From NCBI GenBank assembly GCA_032718475.1, contig JAUCBJ010005719.1, positions 1 through 33,907 of the forward strand: 33,907 nucleotides of DNA. Direction: 5' to 3'. Positions 20,037 through 30,369 of the stretch are shown one piece after another. The position numbers and the translations under genes are program-made. The notes under the pieces are model-generated. The model did no database searches, was not told the origin of the DNA, and was given only the letters and a program-made list of their open reading frames with translations. The DNA is from Nemertoderma westbladi (taxonomy: Eukaryota > Xenacoelomorpha > Nemertodermatida > Nemertodermatidae). How positions within the stretch are numbered: position 1 is the first letter of the stretch; the number at the start of each line of letters is the position of its first letter.

Positions 20037-21524
20037 ACTAAGCTGACAGCATACAACTTCATTGTAGAGTGGAAGAAGGGAGCACTGAACCTGGCCCCCA
20101 ATGCACTTTCAAGATATCCAGTATTGAATCCAACAGTGGAAGACCTGGCTGAGCGTTCTGTTACTCCAGAAGGAGCTTGGGCAACAGTATGTGCAATGGA
20201 AACTATAAAGGAAGGGTACATAGATAATGACCTTATGTTACAACGCTTGAAGGATGTGGCAAAAGCTGATACTGATTACACCAACCTGATCGAGGCTATC
20301 AAGCAAGGCAAACCTGGAACAACAGGCCTCTCCCGTTGCTACAAGAGTAAGTTTGATGAACTTGTTATTGAGGATGGACTGGTGATCATCAATGGGCAGG
20401 TGGTGGTGATACCACAGAGGGAACGCAGAAGCGTTCTACAGGCTCTGCATCTTGGCCACTCTGGATTTAACAGAATGCTTCTCAGGGCAAAATCATCGGT
20501 GCATTGGCCTTCCATGCGATCTGACCTTAAGAATTTGTCAGATTCATGTGAGCCTTGTCAGATTCTCCGACAGTCACTCAATCCAGAACCAATCTTACCA
20601 ACCCCAGTACCACAAGGGCCTTATTCTTCAGTAACAGCTGATCTGTTTCAACATGCAGGGTACTACTACATTGTTTATACTGATCGATTCAGTGGATATA
20701 CTCATACTGCAAGATGGAGAAACTGCCCAACATCAGCACAGGTGATTCGTTACCTGACCCTGATCTATAGGGATACTGGTATCCCAAGGGAAATCTCGAC
20801 CGATGGTGGACCTCAATTTATTGCTGCTGAAGCACAGGCTTTCTACAAGAAATGTGGGACTTTCTGGCACTGTTCCTCACCATATTTTCCTCGTAGCAAT
20901 GGACATGCTGAGGCAGCTGTAAAGCGGGTCAAGCATCTATTCAAGAAGACAAATACTTCTGATCCTGGGGATATAGAATTTGCTTTTGGGTTGTTAGAAA
21001 TGAATAACACACCCAGCTCGGGAGGTGTAAGTCCAGCAATGCTTGCACTGGGCCGTGAGCAAAGGACACTCGTTCCCCGTTTGGAAACCCCAATGGTGAC
21101 GCCTGCGACACGCACTGCGTGTGCAACCGCTCAGGTTATGAAGACAAAGGAAGCCACAGAAATGAAAATCAGAAAGGCTAGAAAGCTACAACCAATCGAA
21201 CAGGGAGAACTTGTCTGGGTTCAGGATCCGAAATCATGATGCTGGTTCTGTTCCGGTGTTGTAACTGAGATTCTCAACAACAATGACTATATAATCGAGA
21301 CCGATAATGGAAAGGAATACCGCCGTAACCGGATATTTATCCGCCCAAAAAGTGCTCATGCCGCGACACATAGTATAACAGCACAACAACACAAAGAGGA
21401 CGAGGAAAGTCTGGGTGCAGCTCAGCCTGATCATGTTGGACCTATTCAAAATTATACAGTTTATCAGCCTAGACGTTCCGGGCGGGATCAAAAAATTACA
21501 GTACCATATCAGTATATAAATTAA
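20037..21524 (+). pseudogene. Ty3/gypsy RNase H end and integrase
   Basis: Coding opens abruptly with KLTAYNFIVEWKKGALN ... ALSRYPV, the end of the gypsy RNase H domain, so the RT part has been lost. After a linker come the integrase zinc site (LHLGHSG, then CEPC) and the rve core. Its Asp is at TADLF, its second Asp at STDGGPQF and its Glu at NGHAEAAVKR, a complete D,D,E set. The C-terminal region holds MKIRKARKLQPIEQGELVWVQD. One in-frame TGA (21237-21239) interrupts, after which the same frame runs on through GVVTEIL, YRRNRIFIRP and YQPRRSGR to TAA at 21524. The integrase would insert retroelement cDNA; this copy is 5' truncated with one stop. Confidence 0.9.
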
Positions 21525-21544
21525 GCAGAACATCGTTCTGCTCA

Positions 21545-21560
21545 AAGAAAGAAAGAGAGA
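21545..21560 (+). promoter_or_regulatory. polypurine tract of the gypsy element
   Basis: The purine run AAAGAAAGAAAGAGAGA ends at 21560, directly before TGTAGTAGGAACC. It follows the integrase stop by about 20 bases, the usual place for the plus-strand primer of reverse transcription. Confidence 0.75.
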
Positions 21561-22110
21561 TGTAGTAGGAACCTTATAACATTATACTGTAATATATCCA
21601 TGTGCTTATGGTGGAGGGAATTTCAAATGCGATCCTGACTTATATATATAGATATACTCATAAACCATTATTAATATATATGCCAGTCTCTATTACGTTT
21701 GAGTTTCACTTATGTTGTGATATCAACATCTACTATTATGATACTTGTGAGTTATCGTTTACAGCCAAATGCAACCTAAAGAAGCACAAACTGATACATA
21801 GATCAAGATCACATATCAAGATCTAAGTTTGTTCAGGATCTAAGGTGCTCTAGGATCTAAAGCCGGGGAACCGTACAGTCCTGGTTCATGTCAGAATGTA
21901 CCGCAGTACCGGCAACCGGTACTGGTACACATACCTACATTGTTCTGTTGTTTGATGTATAAATAAATCTAGGCGGTTCTGCATCGTTAAGTCCGAGGGG
22001 CGTTCAGGCATTAGATCCTGTGACGTTAGCCTAACTCCTGTCTGCCTGTGTCATACAGCTGTACAGCATTAGGTCCCGTTCCCGTATGCCTACAGGCTAA
22101 CAGGCCTTTG
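21561..22110 (+). repeat. probable gypsy 3' LTR (outer end unresolved)
   Basis: It starts with TG right after the polypurine tract. A TATAAATAAAT box, which also contains the polyadenylation signal AATAAA, lies at 21958-21968, fitting U3-R organisation. The end is placed only roughly, since no matching 5' LTR or target duplication is in the window. ACCGGT palindromes occur near 21908-21925. Confidence 0.55.
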
Positions 22111-22587
22111 ATATGTCAGTATGTAGCATGTAGACGAGGCCTAACATTTACAGATTTAGATTTAAGGTATGGGTCTAGGCCAGAATACAATGTCAATATA
22201 TGATTTCCCCTGGAACCATAATGATCAATATGGATCCAGGTTCCAGGTTAAAATTAGCCCGTTATGAATACCTGAATATTGTAAAATGCTATATGTATAT
22301 CTGTAGGGCCTATATCAGTATATACTGATATCAGGATATAGGCAGATATGTAGGCTATCTACAGATCTATATGCTATATTCTATTTCTATGTACAGATAT
22401 AGATAGCCCTGTAGCCAGCAGTCGGGGAGATGTTCAAATTTCAACTGAGTTGAAATTTAAATTCTATTTTTTTATTACCGTACCGTACCGCTACCGGTAC
22501 CGGTATATAATGGAATACCCTGATACCAGTAATGGCAGAATGGCTTCATATACAGTATATCTTATTTTTGTGGTTTATTACTTGCAG
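22111..22587. other. AT-rich non-coding stretch with palindromes
   Basis: It contains a perfect 20-bp palindrome at 22312-22331, a hairpin with 10-bp arms at 22436-22445 and 22449-22458, and a TACCG-repeat block ending in a double ACCGGT near 22480-22505. No gene is recognised. Confidence 0.6.
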
Positions 22588-22731
22588 ATTACCAAAGTGA
22601 TCACGGAAGCAGTGCTAACGCACCATGGAACCACGGTTACTAAGCTACAGGTTCAGGATAAAATTAAAGATTGGCTGAAACACGCTCCAGTTAGAGCTGG
22701 AGGGGTCAAGTCTCCTGGTGGCGAGGAGTAG
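22588..22731 (+). CDS. possible terminal exon of a small or unknown gene
   Basis: A good 3' splice site (T-rich tract, then CTTGCAG ending at 22587) precedes 47 codons and a TAG at 22729-22731. The peptide ITKVITEAVLTHHGTT is followed by LQVQDKIKDWLKHAPVRAGG, a compact basic helical segment. It does not resemble the transposon proteins around it. The same frame is open back to 22450, but that part looks like intron. It could be a host exon, a remnant of a captured gene, or chance. No partner exons were found. Confidence 0.3.
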   Translation: MTKVITEAVLTHHGTTVTKLQVQDKIKDWLKHAPVRAGGVKSPGGEE

Positions 22732-22737
22732 CTCAAT

Positions 22738-22770
22738 GAAGACGATGACGATGACGATGACGAACTTATT
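22738..22770 (+). repeat. GACGAT microsatellite
   Basis: Four to five GACGAT/GATGAC units follow the putative exon. In the frame continuing past its stop they would encode a run of Asp. Confidence 0.7.
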
Positions 22771-23330
22771 TGTATGCTACATACTGTGGGCCTACTTTAT
22801 TATTGCCATTTAATTATTTAATTTTACTTAATACTTAATTACGTTAATTTTGCTTTCTCATTACAACATTACTCATCTGAAATATATCATAGAAATATAA
22901 TATATGTATTACGATTAATTAGTTATATACCTGTTGCCCCTTCCATTTTATACTGAACTTATAATATTACGTATACAACTTGTTTAAAATGCATTTACAC
23001 CAAATTTGAACATTTATTGAACCAATTAAGTAAATAATGCCCATACAGTAGAATGGTAATGGAATTTGAACGACATTGTATCGTCATTAAAACGTCATTT
23101 AAACGATGTTTATAATTTACACCAAATTTGAACGTTTTTCAAGAAATTAAATTATATAACGAAATTTAAACGTCACCTGAACGTTGTTGCTTTACGTTGA
23201 TCAATAACGTACGTAATACACGTAATAAGAGCGGCCACTGAACCATTCCTTCAACGTAAAGGTTGTATGCACGTCTATTGAACTAAAAAGACGTTCAGAC
23301 GAAATTTAGACATAATTTGATCGTCAAATC
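22771..23330. repeat. AT-rich DNA with dispersed AACGT/ACGTT and a repeated block
   Basis: TTTACACCAAATTTGAAC occurs at 22994-23011 and 23115-23132. Between 23030 and 23345 many AACGT/ACGTT motifs alternate with AAATTT, giving a quasi-palindromic texture. This resembles MITE-type non-coding repeats. It sits directly upstream of copy B's coding region, so it may be that element's 5' flank or another repeat's end. Confidence 0.5.
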
Positions 23331-24863
23331 AACGAAAATTGCTACCTGGGTAGTAAGGTCAATGCTGGAACTAAGACTGCTGCAGGTACAGGTAAGCCAT
23401 ATGCGGCAGTCGCTAGTAAGTACAACAGGCCAAGTAATCAGATTTTTGTACAATCTGGTGATCTTATAATTTCACGCGATTTCATTCCTTCAATGATATT
23501 TGAACGTACAATCTTTCCATCAAATAATTGTCAGGCACAAGAAGGTGAGGATGCTCCTATAATGGGATGTCTTACTGGTATGAAGGATTCTTCATTTTCA
23601 ACATCTGAACCAAGTAAGGGGAGCCTGAAAGTTTCTAAAGTGGAGGTGGTTTCTCCCTGGGAAGTAAAGGACCGCCAAGAAATTATTTATAAGCCTATGA
23701 AGAGGTATGTAGAAATAGAATCTATTACTACTGCAGAAACCATGTTGAATGTTAATAATAATCTATCTGATATTACTTCTGGAGCATGTACTGATTTTAG
23801 AAGGCCTAATAAAAATGTTTCAGTTTGTAAGCCGTTATATGTTGCCCCATTAGAACCTACTGATAATGCATTGGAAAATAAAGTGGATGACCTGCGTTTA
23901 TCTTCCGCCCATTTCCAATCTGCACCTAGGTCATGTAGGAATAAAAAGTGTAAATTTCTACCATTGTTAGGTGATGATGACGATAATGTAGGCTTGAGTG
24001 ATAAAACGCCACGCAGATTTCTATTTGAAGGAAGTAAATGTGATCATTGCCATACAAGTATGCTTAGTAGGGCACGTTACTGTAATACCTGTGTGAGGAA
24101 GGAGCTTCCTAGGCGGACTCATATGACATGCACTGTTGAACGTAGGCCGGTACAGTACAATGATAATAAATCCAGGCTGCAAGGATCTGTATGTAAAGCA
24201 CTCGTCGGTAAACAATCGGCGGGAAAGCACTGTCCCAGTTGTAGGCAAGTGGAAAACGGTGCCTATAAGGAGTCAAAGGGATACACTAAAGGGGATAATG
24301 TTATTTCGAAGCGGCCTACCTCTGTGAGAGGTACCAAAGTGAAACATATGTGTGTGGTGGATAAGTATATACCAGGTATGTCTGGTCTACGTCCCACTAA
24401 ACCTGTACGTGGTACCAGTGGGATGAAGAGGGACAAGTGCACTGTATGCAGGAAGTTTGTTGCCAGAGGAATGGTCTTTTGTGGAAAGTGTGGGGAACGT
24501 AGAAACAAAACACAGTTTGTTGCTTCTGTTGGTTCTAAACAAACTGCAGAAAACAGTAGGCCTACTGAATTATTGACAAAGTGTAGAAAGTGTCTGGGTA
24601 TTTATTCTGGCCGAGTAGGTGAGTTGTATTGTAGGCCTTGTGAGTTAGTTGTCTCCATGTCGCCTCCTACTTGTGTGAAAACGGGACGGATAAATCGAAA
24701 ATGTATAAATTCTCCCAATAAGGAAATAATACATCAAACATCTGTGCCATGCAGGCAAATCAGTCAGAAAGCAAAATACCTAGTATGTGAAATGTGTTCC
24801 AAAGAAATATCAATATCAATACAATCTATGTGTAATTTTATTTTGTTCTGTCAGATGTATTAG
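23331..24863 (+). CDS. Copy B N-terminal protein with serial Cx2C zinc fingers
   Basis: The first ATG of the long frame is at 23493, but the frame is open from about 23331 with a plausible peptide (GKPYAAVASKYNRPSNQIFV), so translation may start or splice in further upstream. Numbering from 23493: residues 1-180 are polar with DDDD near 159. Zinc fingers of one design, Cx2C-(10-13)-Cx2-3C, start at about 183 (CDHC...CNTC), 316 (CTVC...CGKC), 364 (CRKC...CRPC) and 432 (CEMC..., frameshifted). A further CPSC lies near 250. Basic linkers separate them. Its last 85 codons are the part shared with copy A, so it belongs to the Helitron-like element. A role in DNA or RNA binding is inferred. The frame breaks at about 24810 in an ATATCA-repeat. 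Confidence 0.7.
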   Translation, partial: NENCYLGSKVNAGTKTAAGTGKPYAAVASKYNRPSNQIFVQSGDLIISRDFIPSMIFERTIFPSNNCQAQEGEDAPIMGCLTGMKDSSFSTSEPSKGSLKVSKVEVVSPWEVKDRQEIIYKPMKRYVEIESITTAETMLNVNNNLSDITSGACTDFRRPNKNVSVCKPLYVAPLEPTDNALENKVDDLRLSSAHFQSAPRSCRNKKCKFLPLLGDDDDNVGLSDKTPRRFLFEGSKCDHCHTSMLSRARYCNTCVRKELPRRTHMTCTVERRPVQYNDNKSRLQGSVCKALVGKQSAGKHCPSCRQVENGAYKESKGYTKGDNVISKRPTSVRGTKVKHMCVVDKYIPGMSGLRPTKPVRGTSGMKRDKCTVCRKFVARGMVFCGKCGERRNKTQFVASVGSKQTAENSRPTELLTKCRKCLGIYSGRVGELYCRPCELVVSMSPPTCVKTGRINRKCINSPNKEIIHQTSVPCRQISQKAKYLVCEMCSKEISISIQSMCNFILFCQMY

Positions 24864-25885
24864 AAGGCAGAATTGTATAAATGCAGATGTACAAACAACT
24901 ATAAAAAGTTTTGGAAGTGGTCTGGAAAATGAAAAATATTTTATAGACCTACGCAAATTAGAGCAAAGATATAAAAGTGGATATAATAAAATTTACGGAA
25001 GTTCTGGTGATGATGAGTTGGGTACTAGTATAACTAATACAGGAAACCAAGTGAAACATTTTTAATTAACAAAATTAGATCTCGTAATGGGTGGTGTGGG
25101 TGGCCGTGGACGTCCTAGAAAGAGAAAATTACCATCTAAAATACATTGGTAAACATACATTGGAGACTAATACAAATTAATGTGAATCAAGTGCGATTCC
25201 ATATACAATTAGTGGTGAAGGAAATCAGAACTCTAGAAAGAGAAAACCAGAGGACCCGAGCTCATCCAGAAGTAATAAATATAAATATATTTCTTTATCT
25301 GATATTGAGGCTTGTATTGGCAATAATGATATTATAATCAAAGGTGTACTTACTGATTACGAGTGTGCTGAGGCTGATAATATTACTAGCTGGTGTTATA
25401 ATGATAGCAAAATGTGTAAAATACTGTATGGGACATCTAGTGATAAAACTGTAAGTAGTATTTATCTCAACAATTTTTTAACTCGTGGTTTTCCAAACAA
25501 CAACATTTCTACTTATAAATGGTATTCTTGGATACATTTCAAAAAGGTGTTAAAAAACCAAGGCCTCAATGTAGAAACAGTTCTCAATAATGAGTCACTT
25601 TTTCTTGATATACTGCAACGTGTGAATTCCTATTTCATTAACAATAAATACTTGCGCGAGAGTGTTTCTCTTGAACCATATATGGGTCCACAATCGTACA
25701 AAGATCGACAAAATACATCTAATTTGTACTACTATGGTAGAGGTAATTTAAAGTATTATCGATTAAAGGACTTCAATTACGAAGTTAAGAATCGGTTTGG
25801 AGTTGCAACAATGAACGATTTTCAGGGAAACTTTAATACTCCAAGAATAGATGCAGACACATTTGAGAATATGTTACAAAGGTGA
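24864..25885 (+). pseudogene. Copy B AT-hook and central region, first part
   Basis: After the frameshift at 24810 the reading continues with SVRCIRRQNCINADVQ and FGSGLENEKYFIDL to a TAA near 25063. The AT-hook GGRGRPRKRKLPSK follows at about 25090-25140. A TAA near 25181 stands where A has Glu. From 25184 the frame is open through LSDIEACIGNNDIIIKGV, SWCYNDSKMCKILYG, YSWIHFKKVLKNQG and LRESVSLEPYMGPQS to 25885. This stretch is intact where A has three breaks, which shows the ancestral frame. The function of the central part is unknown. Confidence 0.65.
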
Positions 25886-27900
25886 ACCGTGATATAGAGA
25901 AAAATATAGACAGGCATCCACATCTTTTTGAATTATATTCTGGCCCACAATGTCACGAGGATAGGGGGAATACAAGTAGAATGACATATGATGTCTCATA
26001 TGTACAACACAAGGTTCAAAAATCGCTTTCAAATATTAATCCAGCTAATGTTGTTATTGAACCAGCTGAGGTCACAAATACATCTTTTCAGGAACGTTGT
26101 TTTTTAAGAACCTGCAAAGTCTGTGATAAAACGCGGCTTATTGACAGTAAAGCAGCTGCTAAGTTCCATTCGGGTTTCTATGAATATGGAGGGAGAAAAA
26201 TAACAATTCATTTTGAGTGTAATCTTTTGGTGAATGTGGATTGTTCAACTTCTCAAGATGTTGAACTAATCACAGCGTGTGAGCTGGCTAATGACGAGCG
26301 TTATATTCTGTATATAAATAACACTGGTTTGGTTGTCCAAGTTAAAGTATGTGAACCTGTCAATTACATTATTAACTTTGAAGTGAAACAAGTTTGTGCA
26401 CCTCCAACATCATGTTTGGCAACAACACTTAGCCGCATTGGCAAGATTTCTCAGTCACAAATACAATTGGGTAATATTTCATCTAGTGGTCGATTTATTG
26501 CTGATAATACAATCCCACCATTAGATGTTGCAAAAATCAATATAAAAGAACCACATCAGGCCAAGTATTGTATCCAATGGCTTGAAAATCCTTCAAACAG
26601 TTCATCAGAAGATTTCACTGCAAACTTGGAAGTAACAAGTTTGATTGGTCTGAGAAATATACATGCTGTCTATGATAACTTAAAACTTTTACATTGTATT
26701 GCTTGTGGTAGACAGACACCAGGATTTGATAAGGATTTAAATAGCCTTGTAGTTCCAGAATTAAAAAATAATGTAACACTTGAAGATACTAATTTACTTG
26801 AAATCCTTCAAAAATCACAAGTCATAAGTGAATATTGTATAACACTTTCAGACAAGTTCACTGACTCTAATGTTTATGTTTCAAGTGATAGAGAGGTTGA
26901 CGGGATCTGTACAAACTGTGAGTCATTTTATAATGTAGTAGATAGTACTGTATTCCCAAAATATTCAAAACCACCAGAGGCAGATAATACACCACCAAAT
27001 AGTAATTTTAGTGACAACATGGAGGAGTGGAATACTAATTTAATTGATTTAAATCCATATTCATCTGCTAATCTAATGTCTTTAGATGTATTTGGAGATG
27101 TGGAATATGAAGCTTTTGTGGATACATTAACAAAGGCTGAACGTATGGTATTGTCACCAACATTATTATCAGTTCATATTTATCGTAACAAAAATAACAA
27201 TATACCATTCACAAAACATGGTTCAATTTGTTACAACTTAAAGCAACCATTACAAGCTAAAAATTTGCCATGGTGGGACTTTTCTAGTATGCCATTTGTT
27301 GTCATGGTGTCAAAAACAGATGGCAAAGTCATTCATGAGGCTACCGTAAATATGGATAAAATAAAAAGGGCAAAACATTTTATGGAAAGGGATATGGTAT
27401 GTCCTGCAACAGGTTTCAAAAGGCCATATTACTTATATTGTAAGGAGAGCACATGTGCTAATAACTGGTGTACATTTTCTAATGCGAATATGGAATTATT
27501 GCAATCTCAGTTAGAGAATGGTCATGGTAATCAACAACGAATGCCAATTGGTTTGCGAATAATTGATGATAATCAATTATTGGCAAGGGCTGATAGAGAA
27601 TTGACTATTCCGGTTTTTAAACATTGGATAACTTCCAGCATGGAATTGGGTGCAGCTCTATTAGAAAAATATAAGTTGGAAGTTCTCCTTGAAAGTGATT
27701 CTCAGGGTAATACACTCAAGTTTGTAGATGATTTATGGAGTTTGATTAAACAATTCTATAATAGTGATATATTGGACCATGACAATGGTGGTGACGAAGT
27801 GACACCAATCACTCTGAGAACCATAGTTAACTTTGCTTTACAGAGAAATTACTTTGATCCTAATGCTACATCAATGGGTAACAATGACCAAAAATATTGA
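25886..27900 (+). CDS. Copy B central and DUF6570-like region (671 codons open)
   Basis: A one-base loss near 25878 shifts from the previous frame. The reading is then open to 27900, bridging three of A's frameshifts. It contains the CHEDRGN motif, FLRTCKVCDKTRL, LLHCIACGRQTPGF and a later ICTNCESF pair, which together could form zinc sites. Next is the DUF6570-like stretch (ERMVLSPTLLSVHIYRN ... MPFVVMVSK), then VCPATGFKRPYYLYC. B lacks six bases near 27781, removing two Gly without a frame change. One extra A near 27892 ends it. Over 17300-18460 of A the two copies differ at only a few positions. Confidence 0.7.
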
Positions 27901-28178
27901 CCTCGGAAATAATGGCCAGGGTCGGTCAACAAAATTTGATTTTTTGGGAATGGTTTGTGAGGAAGTAGAAATGTTATCCCGTGACTACTCCAATGATGAG
28001 GGACAGGGTAATGCCATGGCACATGTAGGTAACATTGAATATGTCAGTGAACGACCTGACGAGATAATAGCTGAAACTGTCCAAAGTACCATTTTACAAA
28101 GGTTAGAGTTTCCAGGTGTTGATAAATCATCTCGCATACCTGAAAATACACCAGGATATCTTCCACGAGCCTTTCCAT
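27868..28178 (+). pseudogene. Copy B start of Helitron_like_N, fused to a DUF7869 fragment
   Basis: After the frameshift the reading continues (FDFLGMVCEEVEMLSRDY, SERPDEIIAETVQSTI, ENTPGYLPRAFP) to the breakpoint at 28178. There it passes in frame, without a stop, into the DUF7869 transposase fragment, giving one chimeric ORF of 288 codons that ends at 28699. In copy A the same position continues into the Helitron_like_N domain. Confidence 0.7.
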
Positions 28179-29184
28179 ACGCACAAAACTTATCGTATCC
28201 TTATAGTCCGCAACAAGTAGGTCCAATATATTTTCAGGTTCCCCGAAAGTGTGGGCTGTTCGGACTTTATGACGAGGTAAGTAGTCAACAGTTAAACTTC
28301 CTGATTGACGAGTCTCACGTAGCAGGCAAGGGAGCCGATAGCGTGATCAGTTTGCTGCACCACCGCCTGAGCCTAGGTTGCAATCGTTTGTTGGACTTGC
28401 AGGCGGACAATACAGTATCGCAAAATAAAAATAATGCAATGATGCACTATCTTTTATGGAGGGTTGCCAGTGGTTTTAACGACGATATTACCATTAACTT
28501 CATGCTTGCAGGACACACAAAATTCCGCCCTGATGGTCGATTTGGCTCAATCAAGCAGAAGTTTAGGGCAACTGATGTTGATACTTTCAACGACATTTTG
28601 GAAATTGTTAGGAAGTCAACTTCGAAGAATGAAGTCATTGGAACTTGCGATCCAACTACTGGCCAAGAAGTAGTTGTCTGGTACAACTGGTCAACGTAGT
28701 TCAGTTCCACGTACAAACCAATCACACTTATCACCAACTACCACCATTTCCGGTTTACTAAGGAGACACCAGGGGTGGTCTTTATGAAGAAATTAGCAAG
28801 TGATACACACTGGACACAGCAAGTTATTATAAAGGATAATTGTTCTATCCCCATTGATCTACCAGAGAAGAAGATCCCTGAAGGTCTCTCAGTAGAGCGC
28901 CAGTGGTACCTGTATGACGTCATAAGACCGCACTGTCGCTCTGAACTTACAAAGGAACTATTCTGTAGTAAGCCAAAGGTTTCAAGACCAACGAAAGTTA
29001 TTGCGACCATTGAGGGTCCATCCACTTCTTCAGCTTCAGCTGCTGTGGTCAAACAGACTAAAGGGAGAGCGAAAAAGTGTGGGGAAGAACCGTCCACCTC
29101 CGCAGCCACCACCAATGCAACTGAGCGTGACGGAGCGCCAGTAGTAAAACGGAGGAGAGGAAGGCCGAAAAAGACAAACAACTA
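28179..29184 (+). pseudogene. DUF7869-type transposase C-terminal fragment
   Basis: The frame reads LSYPYSPQQVGPIYF, PRKCGLFG, QLNFLIDES, then GKGADSVISLL, LQADNTVSQNKNNAMMHYLLW, AGHTKFRPDGRFGSIK, and after a TAG at 28697-28699 continues in frame with NYHHFRFTKETPGVVFMKK. The tail is Ser/Thr/Ala-rich and ends in the AT-hook KRRRGRPKKTNN. These motifs follow the animal DUF7869 family, whose AD(N)C-x-GQNKN box and GHT-K-xxD box are thought to form a DDE-like site. Here the box reads ADNTVSQNKNN, so the usual Cys-Gly pair is lost. The N-terminal half is missing. It differs from the family member at 31-33 kb, so it is a second lineage. Confidence 0.8.
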
Positions 29185-29566
29185 GTAGCATAAATAACTA
29201 AAGAAATAACTTACTAAAGAAATAAATAACTAGGCCTAATGACTAAGAACTAATATTAATAATTGTCATGAACTACAATTTTGAATTTGAATTATATATA
29301 ATAATATATGCAATATATGCCAATTTGAGCTAAAATCGGCCGATTTGAGTCAAAATGAGCCAAATTAAAATTTTCAACTTTTTGACAAAAATGTCAAAAA
29401 TTATTCGAAAAGTGTTTTAGAAAAACGGCCATATCTCACGAACCAAACAAGATCTCGCTTAGCCGTTTTCATTTTCGAATTCTACGGAAAATTCTGCATC
29501 GAATTAAGCAATAAAACAAAAATTGACATTCCTACGCTAAGGTCCGTTTCTAGGGTGGCTGCCACA
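29185..29566 (+). other. probable 3' non-coding end of the DUF7869 fragment
   Basis: AT-rich, without ORFs. It lies between the transposase stop and the point (29567) where copy B's Helitron sequence resumes at ATATATTGCCA. Short echoes such as CGGCCGATTTGAGTCAAAATGAGCC are present. I could not match its end to an inverted partner at 28179. Confidence 0.5.
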
Positions 29567-30367
29567 TATATTGCCACCTAGAAATGATCTTTTAAATATG
29601 CCACTAACTCGTCAAACGGTTGCAAATGAACTTTTGCAATTTAAAAGTAATATTCCAGACTCTAGAGCTTTCTGGAAAAAGCAGAAAAGTGATGCTCTCG
29701 GTTCAAAAAGGTATTTGGAAGATGTCCAAAGCTGGAGGCCAGACAAAACATATCCAATTCTTCCAACAATATTCCAGACAAGGGCATTCCCATATAATCA
29801 TGATCCTGCAGCACATCGACTTATGCCTGGTATTGCAGAACTTGAAACAAATACTGGGGAAAATGCAAGCAATCAGTACTTTTTTCAACGTTTGATAAAT
29901 ACATTGATTAATCCCCATACAATTTCAGTATTAAGTAGTTTGAAGGCAGAACTAGATACAATGTATTTTTCTCAAATTAGGTATTCTGCTGACTATTATT
30001 CATGCCGTGGTGAACATGGAGCAAATGGCAATCCACACTGGCACAAAATTTTATGGAGTAAGTCTATAAGTAAACTTATACATGAAGGATTATTAGATAT
30101 AGAACAAAAAGCCAAAAAAACAACACAAGATCATAATTCGATGGAAATCACTCCAGAGAAAGAAACAATTAGAGCATCAGTTACAGATGCAGTAAATAAA
30201 AGTTGGGAGATCTTAAGAGAGAAATATATAGCGGCCATGTCTGGAATGTATGTCAACTGGAATGCAGGTTTTACAAAACCTCATCTTGATAATGATGTAT
30301 ATTACAAGATGGGGAGAGTACATATGATATTAGCTATGATAGACGAAGTACTGTAGCAGGAATACAT
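29567..30367 (+). pseudogene. Copy B Rep domain with HWH motif
   Basis: Helitron sequence resumes at 29567; the open frame runs from 29571 to a TAG at 30354-30356 (261 codons). It reads NDLLNMPLTRQTVANELL, FPYNHDPAAHRLMPG, the LINTLINPH stretch, then RGEHGANGNPHWHKILW with His156 and His158 (30036-30044) as the HUH-type pair. Unlike A, it runs on without a break through KLIHEGLLDIEQ to WNAGFTKPHLDNDVYYKMGRVH. No helicase follows because a DNA transposon begins at 30368. A few point differences from A are seen over about 800 bases. Confidence 0.75.
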
Positions 30368-30369
30368 CG

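Larger units (their letters stand above)
24609..30367 (+). mobile_element. Helitron-like element, copy B (interrupted twice)
   Basis: B aligns with A from 24609 to 30367, in the same orientation. Differences: B has the additional zinc-finger coding upstream (from 23331). It replaces A's 18869-19084 by 1.39 kb of DUF7869 transposase sequence (28179-29566). It is cut at 30367/30368 by a DNA transposon. Frame lesions in B: near 24810, TAA near 25063, TAA near 25181, loss of one A near 25878, gain of one A near 27892. A is intact at most of these sites and broken at others. The full element therefore extends at least from 23331, and its 3' end is not visible. Confidence 0.75.

Noticed and set aside
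28044-28226. Minus-strand ORFs inside the Helitron-like copies
   Set aside because: They mirror the coding strand of the Rep frame and recur in both copies only because the copies are alike.
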